The position numbers and the translations under genes are program-made. The notes below the pieces were generated by a model that was given only the letters and a program-made list of their open reading frames with translations, ran no database searches and was not told where the DNA came from. From Cryptomeria japonica (taxonomy: Eukaryota; Streptophyta; Pinopsida; Cupressales; Cupressaceae), in contig NC_081406.1 in NCBI RefSeq assembly GCF_030272615.1, positions 265,966,192-266,030,191 on the forward strand: DNA of 64,000 bases, written 5' to 3'. Positions 47,446 to 57,899 of this stretch are shown one piece after another. Numbering within the stretch: the stretch's first letter is position 1; every line of letters begins with the position of its first letter.

Positions 47446-49279
47446 AAAATGTCAAAGTAGATGAGCTTAACAAAAGTCAAATCAGAGTTTATGAGAAGGA
47501 ACCAGTAGTAGAAATGATTATATCTCAATTGGTAGCACCCTTACCATAATAGAGTGTTGAACCAGTTACTCCAGCAGTATCGGAGAATTCTAAAGTAACT
47601 AAAGAACATGGAAGAGGAACCAAGAGTCAGAGGACTCCTAGGTATGTGAGATTGAATCATTCAGAAGATCGGATCATTGGGGATAAGAGAAATGGAGTGA
47701 TGAAAAGAAGAAGACTGGCAACTAATGAGGTATGTTTAATTTCCAAAAGTTGAACCGGTATCAGTAATTGAGGCATGTAAAGATGAATATTGGTTGAAAG
47801 CTATGGAAGAAGAATTAGATCAGATTGAGAAAAATAACACATGGACTTTGGTTCTCCGGCCTAAAAATAAGAATGTTATTGGAACTAAATGGGTTTTTAG
47901 GAACAAATTGAATGAGGATGGTCAAGTTATAAGGAATAAGGCTATATTAGTTTGTAAAGGATATTCTCATATGGAAGGAATTGATTATGGAGAAACTTTT
48001 GCACCTGCAGATAGGATTGAAGCTGTAAGATTATTTCTTGCCTATGCTGCTTATAAAAACTACAAGGTTTATCAGACGGATGTTAAATGTGCATTTTTAA
48101 ATTGACGAGGAAGTTTATATTGAGCAACCTAGTGGTTTTTAATTATCAGATGATACAAACATGGTTTGCGGGTTAAGGAAAGCTTTATATGGATTGAAAC
48201 AAGCACCTAGAGCTTGGTATGCAAGGTTGGATAAATATCTTTTGAAGCTTTGTTTTACAAAGGGTAGTGTTGATAGTAATTTATATTAAAAGATCACTGA
48301 TGATGATATACTAATTATTGAAGTATTTGTTGATGACATTATTTTTGGAGGTGAAGATAAGTTATGCATAGAATTTTCTAAGAATATGGAGAAATAATTT
48401 GAGATGTCTATGATTGGTGAGATGAAATTTTTCTTAGGTTTATAAATTACTCAGACTGACAAAGGTATTTTTATCTATCAAACTAAGTATGCTAAGGAAT
48501 TTTTGAATAAATTTGGGATGGGAGATTCTAAACCGGTAAGTACTCCTATGGTTACAGGTGAGAAATTGATAAGAAAAGATGTTTTTGCACTGGTAAATCC
48601 TACAAGATACAAATCTATGATTGAAGGTCTGCTTTATTTGACTCGGAATAGGCCTGACATTATGAATGTTTTTTGTATTGTTTCAAGATTTCAGAGTGAT
48701 CCTAGAGAAAATCATGAGAGTGAGATGAAAAGGATTTTTAGATACTTGCAAGGTACATCAGAATATGGTTTGTGGTACCCTAAGGATGATAACTTTACTT
48801 TATGTGCATATACAAATGCTAATTGGGCTAGAGATGTCAATGACTGGAAAAGTACTTCCGATGGAGCTTTCTTTCTAGAAAAGAAGTTGGTTTCATGGAT
48901 CAACAAGAAACAATTATGTACTTCTTTATCTATTGTTGAAGCTGAGTATGTTGTTGATGCTACTAATTGTACACAAGTTTTATGGATGAAGCAAATGTTG
49001 AAGGATATAAAGGTGGATTGTGATGCATCGATAGTTATTCACTGTGATAACTCTGTTGTTATTGATATATGAAAGAATCTGGTATTTCATTCTAAGACAA
49101 AGCACATATCTATCAAGTATAACCTTTTAAGGAAAAAGGTGGAAGAAAATGAAGTTAGATTGGTTTATGTGAACACTAAAGAGAAGATTGCAGATATTTT
49201 CACTAAACCTTTGCCCAAGGAATCATTTGTGTACCTGAGAAACAAATTGGGGGTTTCTGCCCCTCTGGTAGAGACTTGA
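47446..49279 (+). pseudogene. C RT and RNase H, broken
   Basis: Resumes at NVKVDELNKSQIRVYEKEP, the IN-RT linker. Open 47794-48105 with [16 protein letters not shown] and [15 protein letters not shown] deletion of about 8 bases near 48100 ([10 protein letters not shown] region) shifts the frame. RT continues with [20 protein letters not shown] and VFVDDIIFGGED. A TAA sits at 48287 after SNLY, then more stops. RNase H is open 48503-49072 (AYTNANWARD, VEAEYV, CDNSVVIDI); the first Asp of YTDANWAGD is Asn. The C-terminus LGVSAPLVET ends at 49279. Confidence 0.87.
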
Positions 49280-49667
49280 TTGATGCAGTTTGACATCAGT
49301 CTAGTATGCATTATCAGAGATACTATTCATTTTGGCACTGATGTGGGGTTGCTACTTCTCAAGGGGAGTAGTCAGCTTTGTGATTCAGTGGTTTATGTTT
49401 TTGCTTTTAAATTTTTGTCAAAATTCTGGCATTGATGTCAAAGGGGGAGTGATATTGATGTGAAAAAGGAAGTGAAAATGAATAAGAAAAAGGGAGAGAT
49501 TTAGAGCTTTATAGAGATATTATTCACAAGGGGAGTTTGGTCTTTATTTTAGAACTGTATGTGGGAGATTGTTGGTTATCTTCCATTGGGGGAGACTTGT
49601 TTTGGAATTTCTTGGTGCTTAGATGTTTTTAACATCTAGTGTTGCCATAAATGCCAAAGGGGGATAA
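49280..49667 (+). other. C 3' untranslated region with polypurine boxes and the true PPT
   Basis: Boxes AAGGGGAGTAG (49359), AAAGGGGGAGTG (49440), AAAGGGAGAG (49489), AAGGGGAGTTTGG (49528), TTGGGGGAGACTTG (49587) and the true PPT AAAGGGGGATAA (49656-49667) next to the LTR. CATTGATGTCAAAGG precedes one inner box, and an AATGCCAAAGG version precedes the true PPT. Confidence 0.8.
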
Positions 49668-49952
49668 TGTTGGCCATTTGGTGAAATTTATTATGTGTTG
49701 CATTGATGTTTTGTCATTAATGCCAACACTAATTGTTTGGATGCTTTACCGACACCCTTCTGGTCCCGGTAGGTTGAGTGGTTTCTAGTTAATTTGGATC
49801 CAGCATGATCCAGTAGGCTCTGGTATAATTTGGTTATGGATTTGGCTTGTTCATGATACTCAAGTTCATATTCAGTAAGTTGGTTTTGGTCTGGTGATCG
49901 AATGCTATCCTATTTGCTTAGAAGCTTGGTTTTTGGTTCCGGTGAGAGTTTC

Positions 49953-51015
49953 TGTTGGTATTTTGGTATGGTTTTGTCATTGATGTCAACACCTACTAAA
50001 AACAAGCACTTTGGAGATCTAGCAACATTCACCAGCAAGCAAGTAACTATTGCACAGTTACTGGTATATGGTTCACCGACAGGATATAATGTTCACCAGT
50101 ACCTGGAATAATATGGAAGACACTTGATAATATCGAAAATATCATGTGGACACTTTGTTTTGAAGAATTGATCATTGGTATATTCATATTTGCATATTTG
50201 CTTTTACTGACAAATAGGTCTAGGGTTATCTAGGGTTACACCGACAGGTTTATCTTTTCCAGATCAGCATGGCATGCTATGGAGATGATTTATTATTGAT
50301 GTAAATGCATTAAGCCAACATGTTTAATCAGTTATTGCATTAGATATTATATTGTATGTAAAATGTTTATTGTAATATCTTGTAGAGCCGACCTACTAAA
50401 ATTGGTCTTAGGTTATGGTATAAATGTAAGATCTTATTTGTAAGATCAAGTGTGGAATGCGGACAAGAATTGAGTGAAGGTATATGCGAGATTAAGTAGA
50501 GGTATACATGAAGACATCATTTGAAGGTGAAGCTAGGCTTTTATATAAGCATATCAGCATTACACCAGTATTGAATCTAGCATATGAAGATGCTATTTTG
50601 TGCAGTACATTCTTATTGGGTTTAACCATCCAACTGTAGTCAGTGTGACTCCCATTTTGTGATTGAGTAGTGAGCTCTAGGTTGTTGGCCTTTCTGCATA
50701 TGCAGACCCCATTTATGTACACTTACTATCTGCAGTAGTATCATCTGATTGTGGGTAAGGTTTCCCACTGTGGTTTTTCCCCTTATAGGGTTTCCACATA
50801 CAAATATTGGTGTTATGTGTTGTGGATGACTTTATGTTTATGTTTCATGCATTAATCCTTATCGGTATAGCAATTTACTATTAACACTGTCTACCGACAT
50901 ACTTAACTGGTTTACCAGTATTAAGCATCAAATTGGTTAATTGGTTTTTGGTTTGAATTTATTAGACAACTGATTCACCCCACCCCCCCCTCTCAGTTGT
51001 CTCCGGGACCTAACA
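49953..51015 (+). repeat. E 5' LTR
   Basis: 1063 bp from TGTTGGTATTTTGG to GGGACCTAACA. TATAAAT at 50419-50425; stem-loop block at 50751-50799; C-rich run at 50978-50990. Confidence 0.93.
50419..50425 (+). promoter_or_regulatory. TATA box in the E 5' LTR
   Basis: TATAAAT followed by GTAAGATC twice; identical site at 56017-56023 in the 3' LTR, and TATATAT at the same place in F (60106-60112). Confidence 0.65.
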
Positions 51016-51017
51016 AT

Positions 51018-51030
51018 TAGTATCAAAGCC
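51018..51030 (+). promoter_or_regulatory. E primer-binding site
   Basis: TAGTATCAAAGCC two bases after the LTR; two transitions from TGGTATCAGAGCC. Confidence 0.8.
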
Positions 51031-51071
51031 TAGTCCTCTTTTACATAAGTTTAACAACTTGAGGAGATCCA

Positions 51072-52838
51072 ATGTCTACTAATTATTTCAGGAAAGACAG
51101 TCCTAAACTTGATGGAACCAACTATGGGATATGGAAGATCAGGATGGAGACACATCTGAATTGCATTGGTAAAGACATCTGGGAAGTTACAAAGAATGGT
51201 TAAATTGTTGTTGTAGCTGATTAGACTGCTCCAACTACCTTAGCTAAAGATGAAGAGAATGATTGCAAAGCAAGAGAATCACTTTTGAGCGTACTATCAG
51301 ATCAACAAATCATGGGATTATCAGATAGGTCTACTCCTAAAGCTATTTGGGATAATTTGGAAACACTAAATGAAGGAGATTCCATAGTCAAGATTGCAAA
51401 ACTTGAAAGCTTCCGAGTCAAGTATGAACATCTGAAAATGGAAGAAGATGAAAGGATTTCTGCTTTTATGGAAAGAGTAAATGAAATTGTTTTGGGTATT
51501 AAATGTTGTAGAGGAACCCTGAGTGAGGATGAAATTGTTTCAAAAATCTTAAGAGGATTGCCACCGACATATAAAATGAAGGTTACTGCTATAAATGAGT
51601 TAAGAACAATGCCTAATACATCGGTAACTAGGGATACATTGATTGGAAAACTTTCAACCTTTGAAATTGAGGAATTTGGTCATGTTGCTACTATAAAAAC
51701 TGATTTGGCCTTTAAAGCATCAACATTATCTGCTCCATCATTTGACAAATCAGACTGGAAAGCCTTTTATGCAAGAGAACTTGAAGAAACTAGGAAGGAG
51801 AATGAAGGGCTTGAAGAACTTGAAGCACTATTTGCAAGAAAAATGCCAAAAGGTCCAGTTGGAAGTAAGTATGAAGGTAAAGCACCCTTTAACTGCAATA
51901 AGATTGGTCATATGGCTTTGAGATGCCCTGATAGACATGCTAGACTAAGAGAAGAAGCTAGAAGAACATACAAGCCTAATCCTGAATATCAGAGATACAG
52001 ATTTAAAAAGAAGAAAGACAAATCTTGTTACATTGTTGATGAAGGTGTGACTGATGATTTTGATGAGGATCCAGCAAACAATGGATGGGTTTTTGTTGCT
52101 ATAATAGAGGATCAACCGGCACCTACTACTCAACCGGTAGAACAAGCCCTAGCAGCCAAAGTTGAAGCAAAGGATGAATGGATCATTGACTCAGGATGCT
52201 CACATCACATGACTGGAGACAAAGGTAAATTCTTGAACTTTCAAGAATACAATGGAGGTTTAGTAAGATTTGGAGATGACAAAGGCTATTCAATAAAAGG
52301 TAAGGGTTCAATATCTCTTGATGGTAATCATAACACTGACAATGTCTACTATGTTGAAGGATTAAAGCATAATCTTTTAGGTGTTGGTCAATTAGTTGAG
52401 AAAGGATTCCAGTTACAATTTAAAAATGGAAAATGCAAAATCATGAATAGAACTGGTTTGGAAATTGCAACCCGTAATCAGACTAGAGGTAATATCTTTC
52501 ATTTGAATAACAGTGAAAAGGCTTGCTTAATTGCACATATAGATGAAAGTTGCTTATGGCATAAGAGACTATGTCATGTAAACTTTGATTGCACGGTAAA
52601 AATCAGTACTTCTAAGGCAGTTAGAGATCTACCTAAAATTGTGAAACCTCATAATACAATTTGTAAGGAATGTCAATTTGGAAAACAAGTTAGAGCTAGT
52701 TTCAAAAGTACTCCAGAAAAATCCAATAATGCTCTTGATTTAATTCACATTGATTTATGTGGTCCAACTAGAACTAAAAACTTACAAGGTGATAGATATT
52801 TCATGCTAATTATTAATGATTATTCTAGAATGTGTTAG
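51072..52838 (+). pseudogene. E gag, protease and integrase N-terminal half
   Basis: ATG at 51072 opens MSTNYFRKDSPKLDGTNYGI; two stops follow near 51200-51225. Then 517 codons are open (51285-52838). Gag core DRSTPKAIWDNLETL and DTLIGKLSTFEIEEFG; zinc knuckle APFNCNKIGHMALRC, missing the residues that carry the first Cys; protease IIDSGCSHHMTG near residue 302; zinc region LWHKRLCHVNFDC and CKECQFGKQ; integrase Asp in HIDLCGP. It ends at TAG 52836 where the family has Trp (SRMCWVTF). Confidence 0.92.
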
Positions 52839-54227
52839 GTTACTTTTCTCAAAGAAAAATCAGAAGCACTTGGGAAGTTCAAACTGTTCAAAGCAATGGT
52901 TGAGAATGAAACCAGTAAGAAAATCAAATGTTTAAGATCAAATCAAGGAGGAGAATTCACATCTAAGGACTTTAATACATTCTGTGAAGTGAATGGAATC
53001 ATAAGACAGTTATCAGCACCTTGGACACCACAGCAGAATGGAGTTATTGAAAGGAAAAACAGAACTATCTTGGATGCAGCAAGAAGTATGTTATCAGAAG
53101 CAAATCTACCACATGTGTATTGGAGAGAGGCGGTTCGCACTGTTGTCTATATAGTCAACAAAGTTCACATCAAAGGTGAAACCGGTAAGACCCCTCATGA
53201 ACTATGGTTTGGTAATACTCCTACTCTTAAGTATTTCAGAATTTTTGGAAGTAAATGTTATATTAGAAGAGATGAGTATATTGGCAAATTTGATCCTAGA
53301 AATGATGAAGGAATATTTCTTGGTTATTCATCTAAGAGCAAGGCATGTAGATGTTTTAATAAGAGATTGCAAAAAATTGTTGAGAGTACAAATGTAAAGA
53401 TTGATGAACAATTCAGAGGAACTTCAAGGTATATAGACTCTGAACCGGCAACAGAAATTGTGACAAATGAACCTACACTGAATCCACCGGTACAGAATGA
53501 AGATCCAGTTACCCCGATATCATCAGAGGATTCCACAGTAATTGAAGAACAACAACAAACTAAGACACCCCGGTATGTAAGATTGAATCATTATGAAGAT
53601 CAGATAATTGGAAACAAATTTAAAGGAGTTATGACAAGAGGAAGATTGGCAAATGAAGAGGTATGTCTTATTTCTCAAATTGAACCATCATCTATCAATG
53701 AGGCATGTGAAGATAAATTTTGGATTAAAACTATGGAAGAAGAATTAGGACAAATTGAGAAAAACAATACTTGGACATTAGTTCCCCGGCCTAAAGATAA
53801 AAATGTAATTGGAACCAAATGGGTATTTAGAAACAAACTTAATGAACATGGTAAGGTTGTCAGAAATAAAGCAAGACTAGTGTGTAAGGGATATTCTCAG
53901 AAAGAAGGAGTTGATTACAATGAAACCTTTGCAACAGTAGCCAGAATTGAGGCAATCAGATTATTCTTGGCTTTTGCAGCTCACAAGGACTACAAAGTTT
54001 ATCAAATGGATATTAAATGTGCATTTTTGAATGGAGATCTTGAAGAGGAAGTATATATTGAACAACCTGATGGATTTTTCTTGACAGATGACAATGATAT
54101 GGTTTGTAGGTTAAGAAAAGCTCTGTATGGATTAAAACAAGCCCCGAGAGCTTGGTATGCAAGGTTGGATAAGTATCTTTTAAAGATTGGTTTTACTAAA
54201 GGAAATGCAGATAGCAATTTATATTAA
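52839..54227 (+). pseudogene. E integrase second half and RT first half
   Basis: 443 open codons from 52896. The second catalytic Asp is Asn (LRSNQGGEF); Glu remains in NGVIERKN. Then IN C-terminus, linker [16 protein letters not shown], and RT through [34 protein letters not shown] and [20 protein letters not shown]. Ends at TAA 54225 after SNLY, the same codon position as the stop in C. Confidence 0.92.
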
Positions 54228-55216
54228 AAAATAACTAATGATGACATCTTGATTATTGAAGTATTTGTTGATGATATAATCTTTGGAGGAGAAGATGGAT
54301 TATGTAAGGAATTTTCCATTAAAATGCAGCAAGAATTTGAAATGTCTATGATTGGAGAAATAAAATTATTTTTAGGATTGCAGATTTCACAGACTGATAA
54401 AGGTATATTTTTTAGTCAATCCAAGTACTTGAAAGAATTACTAAAGAAATTTGGGATGGAGAACTCTAAACTGGTAAGCACACCTATGACTACAAATGAC
54501 AAATTATCTCAAAGGGATGAATCTACACCTGTTAATCCAATTAGATACAAATCTATGATAGGAGGTTACTGTATTTGACACAAACCAGGCCTGATATTAT
54601 GAATGCAGTATGTATTGTTTCTAGATTTCAAAGTAATCTTAGGGAAAATCATGAATCAACAGTAAAAAGGATTTTCCGGTACTTACAAGGCACAACAAAT
54701 CTTGGATTATGGTATCCTAGAGATGAAAATTTTGATCTATGTGCATACATAGATGCAAATTGGGCAGGAGATGTGGATGATAGATAAAGCACCACTGGAG
54801 GAGCATTATTTCTTGGAAAGAGATTAGTTTCTTGGTTGAGTAAGAAACAAAGTTGTACATCTTTATCAACAGTAGAATCAGAATATGTTGGAGCAGCAAC
54901 TAATTGTACATAGGTACTATGGCTTAAGCAAATGTTGAAAGACATAAAGGTAAAATGCAAGGAACCCATTACTATATATTGTGATAACACTGTTGTAATT
55001 GATATATCTGAGAATCCGGTATTACATTCTAAAACAAAACATGTTTCTATCAAACTGAATTTTCTAAGGGAAAAAGTTGAAGAAAAAGAGATAAAACTGG
55101 TTTATGTGAATACTAAAGAACAACTTGCAGATATTTTCACAAAACCTTTGCCTAAGGAGACTTTTGAATATCTCAGAGATCAGCTTGGAGTCATACCACC
55201 ACCAGCAGAGACTTAG
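54228..55216 (+). pseudogene. E RT second half and RNase H
   Basis: VFVDDIIFGGEDGL (active site) in 54249-54578. A one-base deletion near 54566 (GGLLYLTQT region) shifts the frame to 54575-54787, ending at TAA after DVDDR. RNase [23 protein letters not shown] then TAG at 54911 (Gln codon), then CDNTVVIDIS and IFTKPLPKETFEYL to the end LGVIPPPAET. Confidence 0.9.
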
Positions 55217-55550
55217 ATAGTTCATGATTGTCAGCAACCGGCAGAATTAAAAGAAAAATCTTTTACTCCAGTCTTTGATGAGGAAGCTACTTCTCAAGGG
55301 GAGTAGTTGGTATTTTGTATGAATTTGGTTTTTGTAACTTTGGAATTCGATGTCAAAGGGGGGGAGATATCTATGGAAAAACACATTATCTTTTGAGGAG
55401 AGATTGGTATTGAAAATAAATCTTTGGAGAAACTCATGTTGCTCCCAGGGGGAGAAATTGAGATTGTTGTTTTTTGGTATTTGGCATTTCTGTTTTGGCA
55501 CTTTGATGGTTTTTCCATGTTGTGTTGCCATCAATGCCAAAGGGGGAGAT
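55217..55550 (+). other. E 3' untranslated region with polypurine boxes and the true PPT
   Basis: AAGGGGAGTAG (55297), AAAGGGGGGGAGAT (55354), AGGGGGAGAAATTG (55447) and the true PPT AAAGGGGGAGAT (55539-55550) adjoining the 3' LTR. Confidence 0.85.
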
Positions 55551-56612
55551 TGTTGGTATTTTGGTATGGTTTTGTCATTGATGTCAACACCTACTAAAAA
55601 CAAGCACTTTGGAGATCCAGCAACATTCACCGGTAAGCAAGTAACTACTGCACAGTTACTGGTATATGGTTCACCAGAAGGATATAATGTTCACTGATAC
55701 CTGGAATAATATGGAAGACACTTGATAATCTTGAAGACATCGTGTGGACACTTTGTTTTGAAGAATTGATCATTGGTATATTCATATTTGCATATTTGCT
55801 TTTATCGGCAAATAGGTCCAGGGTTATCTAGGGTTACACCGACAGGTTTATCTTTTCCAGATCAACATGGCACGCTATGGAGATGATTTATTATTGATGT
55901 AAATGCATTAAGCTGACATGTTTAATCAGTTATTGCATCAGATATTATATTGTATGTAAAATGTTTATTGTAATATCTTGTAGAGCTGACCTACTAAAAT
56001 TGGTCTTAGGTTATGGTATAAATGTAAGATCTTATTTGTAAGATCAAGTGTGGAATGCGGAAAAGAATTGAGTGAAGGTATATGTGAGATTAAGCAGAGG
56101 TATACACGAAGACATCATTTGAAGGTGAAGCTAGGTTTTTGTATAAGCATATCAGCATTACACCAACTGAATCCAGCATATGAAGATGTTATTTTGTGCA
56201 GTACATTCTTATTGGATTTAACCATCTAACTGTAGTCAGTGTGACTCTCATTTTGTAATTGAGCAATGAGCTCTAGGCTGTTGGCCTTTCTGCATGTGCA
56301 GACCCCATTTATGTACACTTACTATCTGCAGTAGTATCATCTAATTGTGGGTAAGGTTTCCCACCGTGGTTTTTCCCCTTACAGGGTTTCCACGTACAAA
56401 TATTGGTGTTATGTGTTGTGGATGACTTTATGTTTATGTTTCATGCATTAATCCTTACCGGTATAGCAATTTACTGTTAACACTGTCTACCAGAATACTT
56501 AACTGGTTTACTGGTATTAAGCATCAAGTTGGTTAATTGGTTTTTGGTTTGAATTTATTAGACAACTGATTCACCCCCCCCCCCCCCTCTCAGTTGTCTT
56601 CGGGACCTAACA
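55551..56612 (+). repeat. E 3' LTR
   Basis: 1062 bp from TGTTGGTATTTTGG to GGGACCTAACA; stem-loop block at 56347-56394; C-run at 56576-56587. Confidence 0.93.
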
Positions 56613-57582
56613 GTTTCACCGGCAGAGCTTTTAATGAAGATCTTTGATCAATTGTATAAGTGGTGTTGGTGCAACTTATGGTGGAGTTTTAGTATGTTGA
56701 TGGTGATTATGTTCGAGACTTTATGGATGGAGATCATTGTTGTAGTGTGTGGACCTATACTGGGTCTCGGTTGATCTAGGTTATGGACCAACTTTGATGT
56801 AATGTGTGGATGTGACCTCTCGATGCGTTTCTAGGATGTCTTATGTGTTGGATATTATTTGTTTGGTCTAAGGCCGACATGGTTTGTAATTATGTAATTG
56901 GCTTGATATCTGGTGGCCAACCTAATTGTTTATAGTCAAGGGTTTGTATATATAGATATAAGATCTCATTGTAGATTATCATGGTTATGTTAGAGCTCAT
57001 GGTCAAGGAATTTAATGCACGAATAATATAATATCATTTAGGTAGAGGATTTGGTCAATCATTGGAGATCGAATTGGGTTTAAGTAAGAGGATTTATTCC
57101 TCTGGTATTGAGGTTAACCGGAACTATACTCAAGCATAGGAGATGCTATCTTTCGCAATTCAACACTTCTTTGAATTGTAGTCTGGATTTATTTGTAGTC
57201 ACTGAGACTCCTTTTGTGATGAGTAGTGCACTCTAGGTTGTTGGCCTTTTTCCAAGTGCAGGCCCCTTAATTGTAATTCAAATACTTACTACAGAAGTAT
57301 TATTTGTCTGTGGGCAGGCTTCCCATCGTGGTTTTTCCCTTTATCGGGTTTTCCACGTATAAATATTGGTGTCATGTGGATGGTATTTATTTTGTGATTA
57401 TTGTTTATGCTTAATTGGTTTAACTGCTATTCCAGTATTAATGTTTTGGGTTTCGGTATTAAAAAATTTAATTGCTAATTGTTCTGGTAATTTGTGACAA
57501 CTGATTCACCCCCACCCCCTCCCCCCCCCCCCCCCCCCCGCTCTGAGTTGTCTTCTGGTTATTTGAACTGTCTAACACTATC

Positions 57583-57899
57583 ATGCTCATAACACACCCA
57601 TGAGGTGCATAAAAAAAAGTGACTACAAGGCATATATATATACATCTATATGTCTATTGTATGGTGTACCAAAAATACCAAAAACTGCATCATCTGCATA
57701 GTCCTCTGCTCTATGATGACTGGGTTGGTCCCTATCCTAGGGATCCCTATGGAGATCCCAATCCTGATACTAGTGTTTCCTCTATCTAAGTCCTCCTACC
57801 CGATACAACTGTATTGCGAACGGATCTCCTTGACCCTCCGATGGATCCTCCACTGCATCAGGAGCTAGCTACCCTAGCCCCAAGAGGTGGCACATATTT
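57583..57899. other. Spacer after C, with a short TA-rich run
   Basis: Continues the sequence interrupted at 35172. TATATATATACATCTATATG near 57632 parallels the TA-rich tract after the plus-strand PMD/coiled-coil gene. No gene. Confidence 0.4.

Larger units (their letters stand above)
49953..56612 (+). mobile_element. Element E: complete Ty1/copia retrotransposon (family 1)
   Basis: 6660 bp with LTRs 49953-51015 and 55551-56612 and a perfect duplication GTTTC (49948-49952, 56613-56617). PBS, gag, PR, IN, RT, RNase H and PPT are all present. Over the first about 336 LTR bases I counted 21 differences, nearly all transitions (about 6%). Coding damage is modest but lethal: several stops, one 1-base deletion, and Asn for the second integrase Asp. 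Confidence 0.95.
35173..57577 (+). mobile_element. Element C: Ty1/copia retrotransposon (family 2), carrying D, E and an LTR insert
   Basis: Perfect target duplication CTATC at 35168-35172 and 57578-57582. Plus orientation: 5' LTR (35173-37145), PBS, gag, PR, IN (cut by D), RT, RNase H, PPT, 3' LTR (49668-57577, cut by E). Over the first 301 bases of the two LTRs I counted 39 differences, 33 of them transitions (about 13%). That makes C older than D and E, which sit in it. Same family as B. Confidence 0.93.
49668..57577 (+). repeat. C 3' LTR, split by element E
   Basis: Parts 49668-49952 and 56618-57577 sum to about 1245 bp. The TATA box is at 56947-56954, the stem-loop block at 57310-57358, and an expanded C-rich tract at 57510-57541 just before CTCTGAGTTGTC. 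Ends GTCTAACA. Confidence 0.92.

Noticed and set aside
51285-54227. Long frames of 517 and 443 codons as functional copia pol
   Set aside because: Separated by a stop at the Trp codon, second integrase Asp lost, further stops and a one-base deletion downstream.
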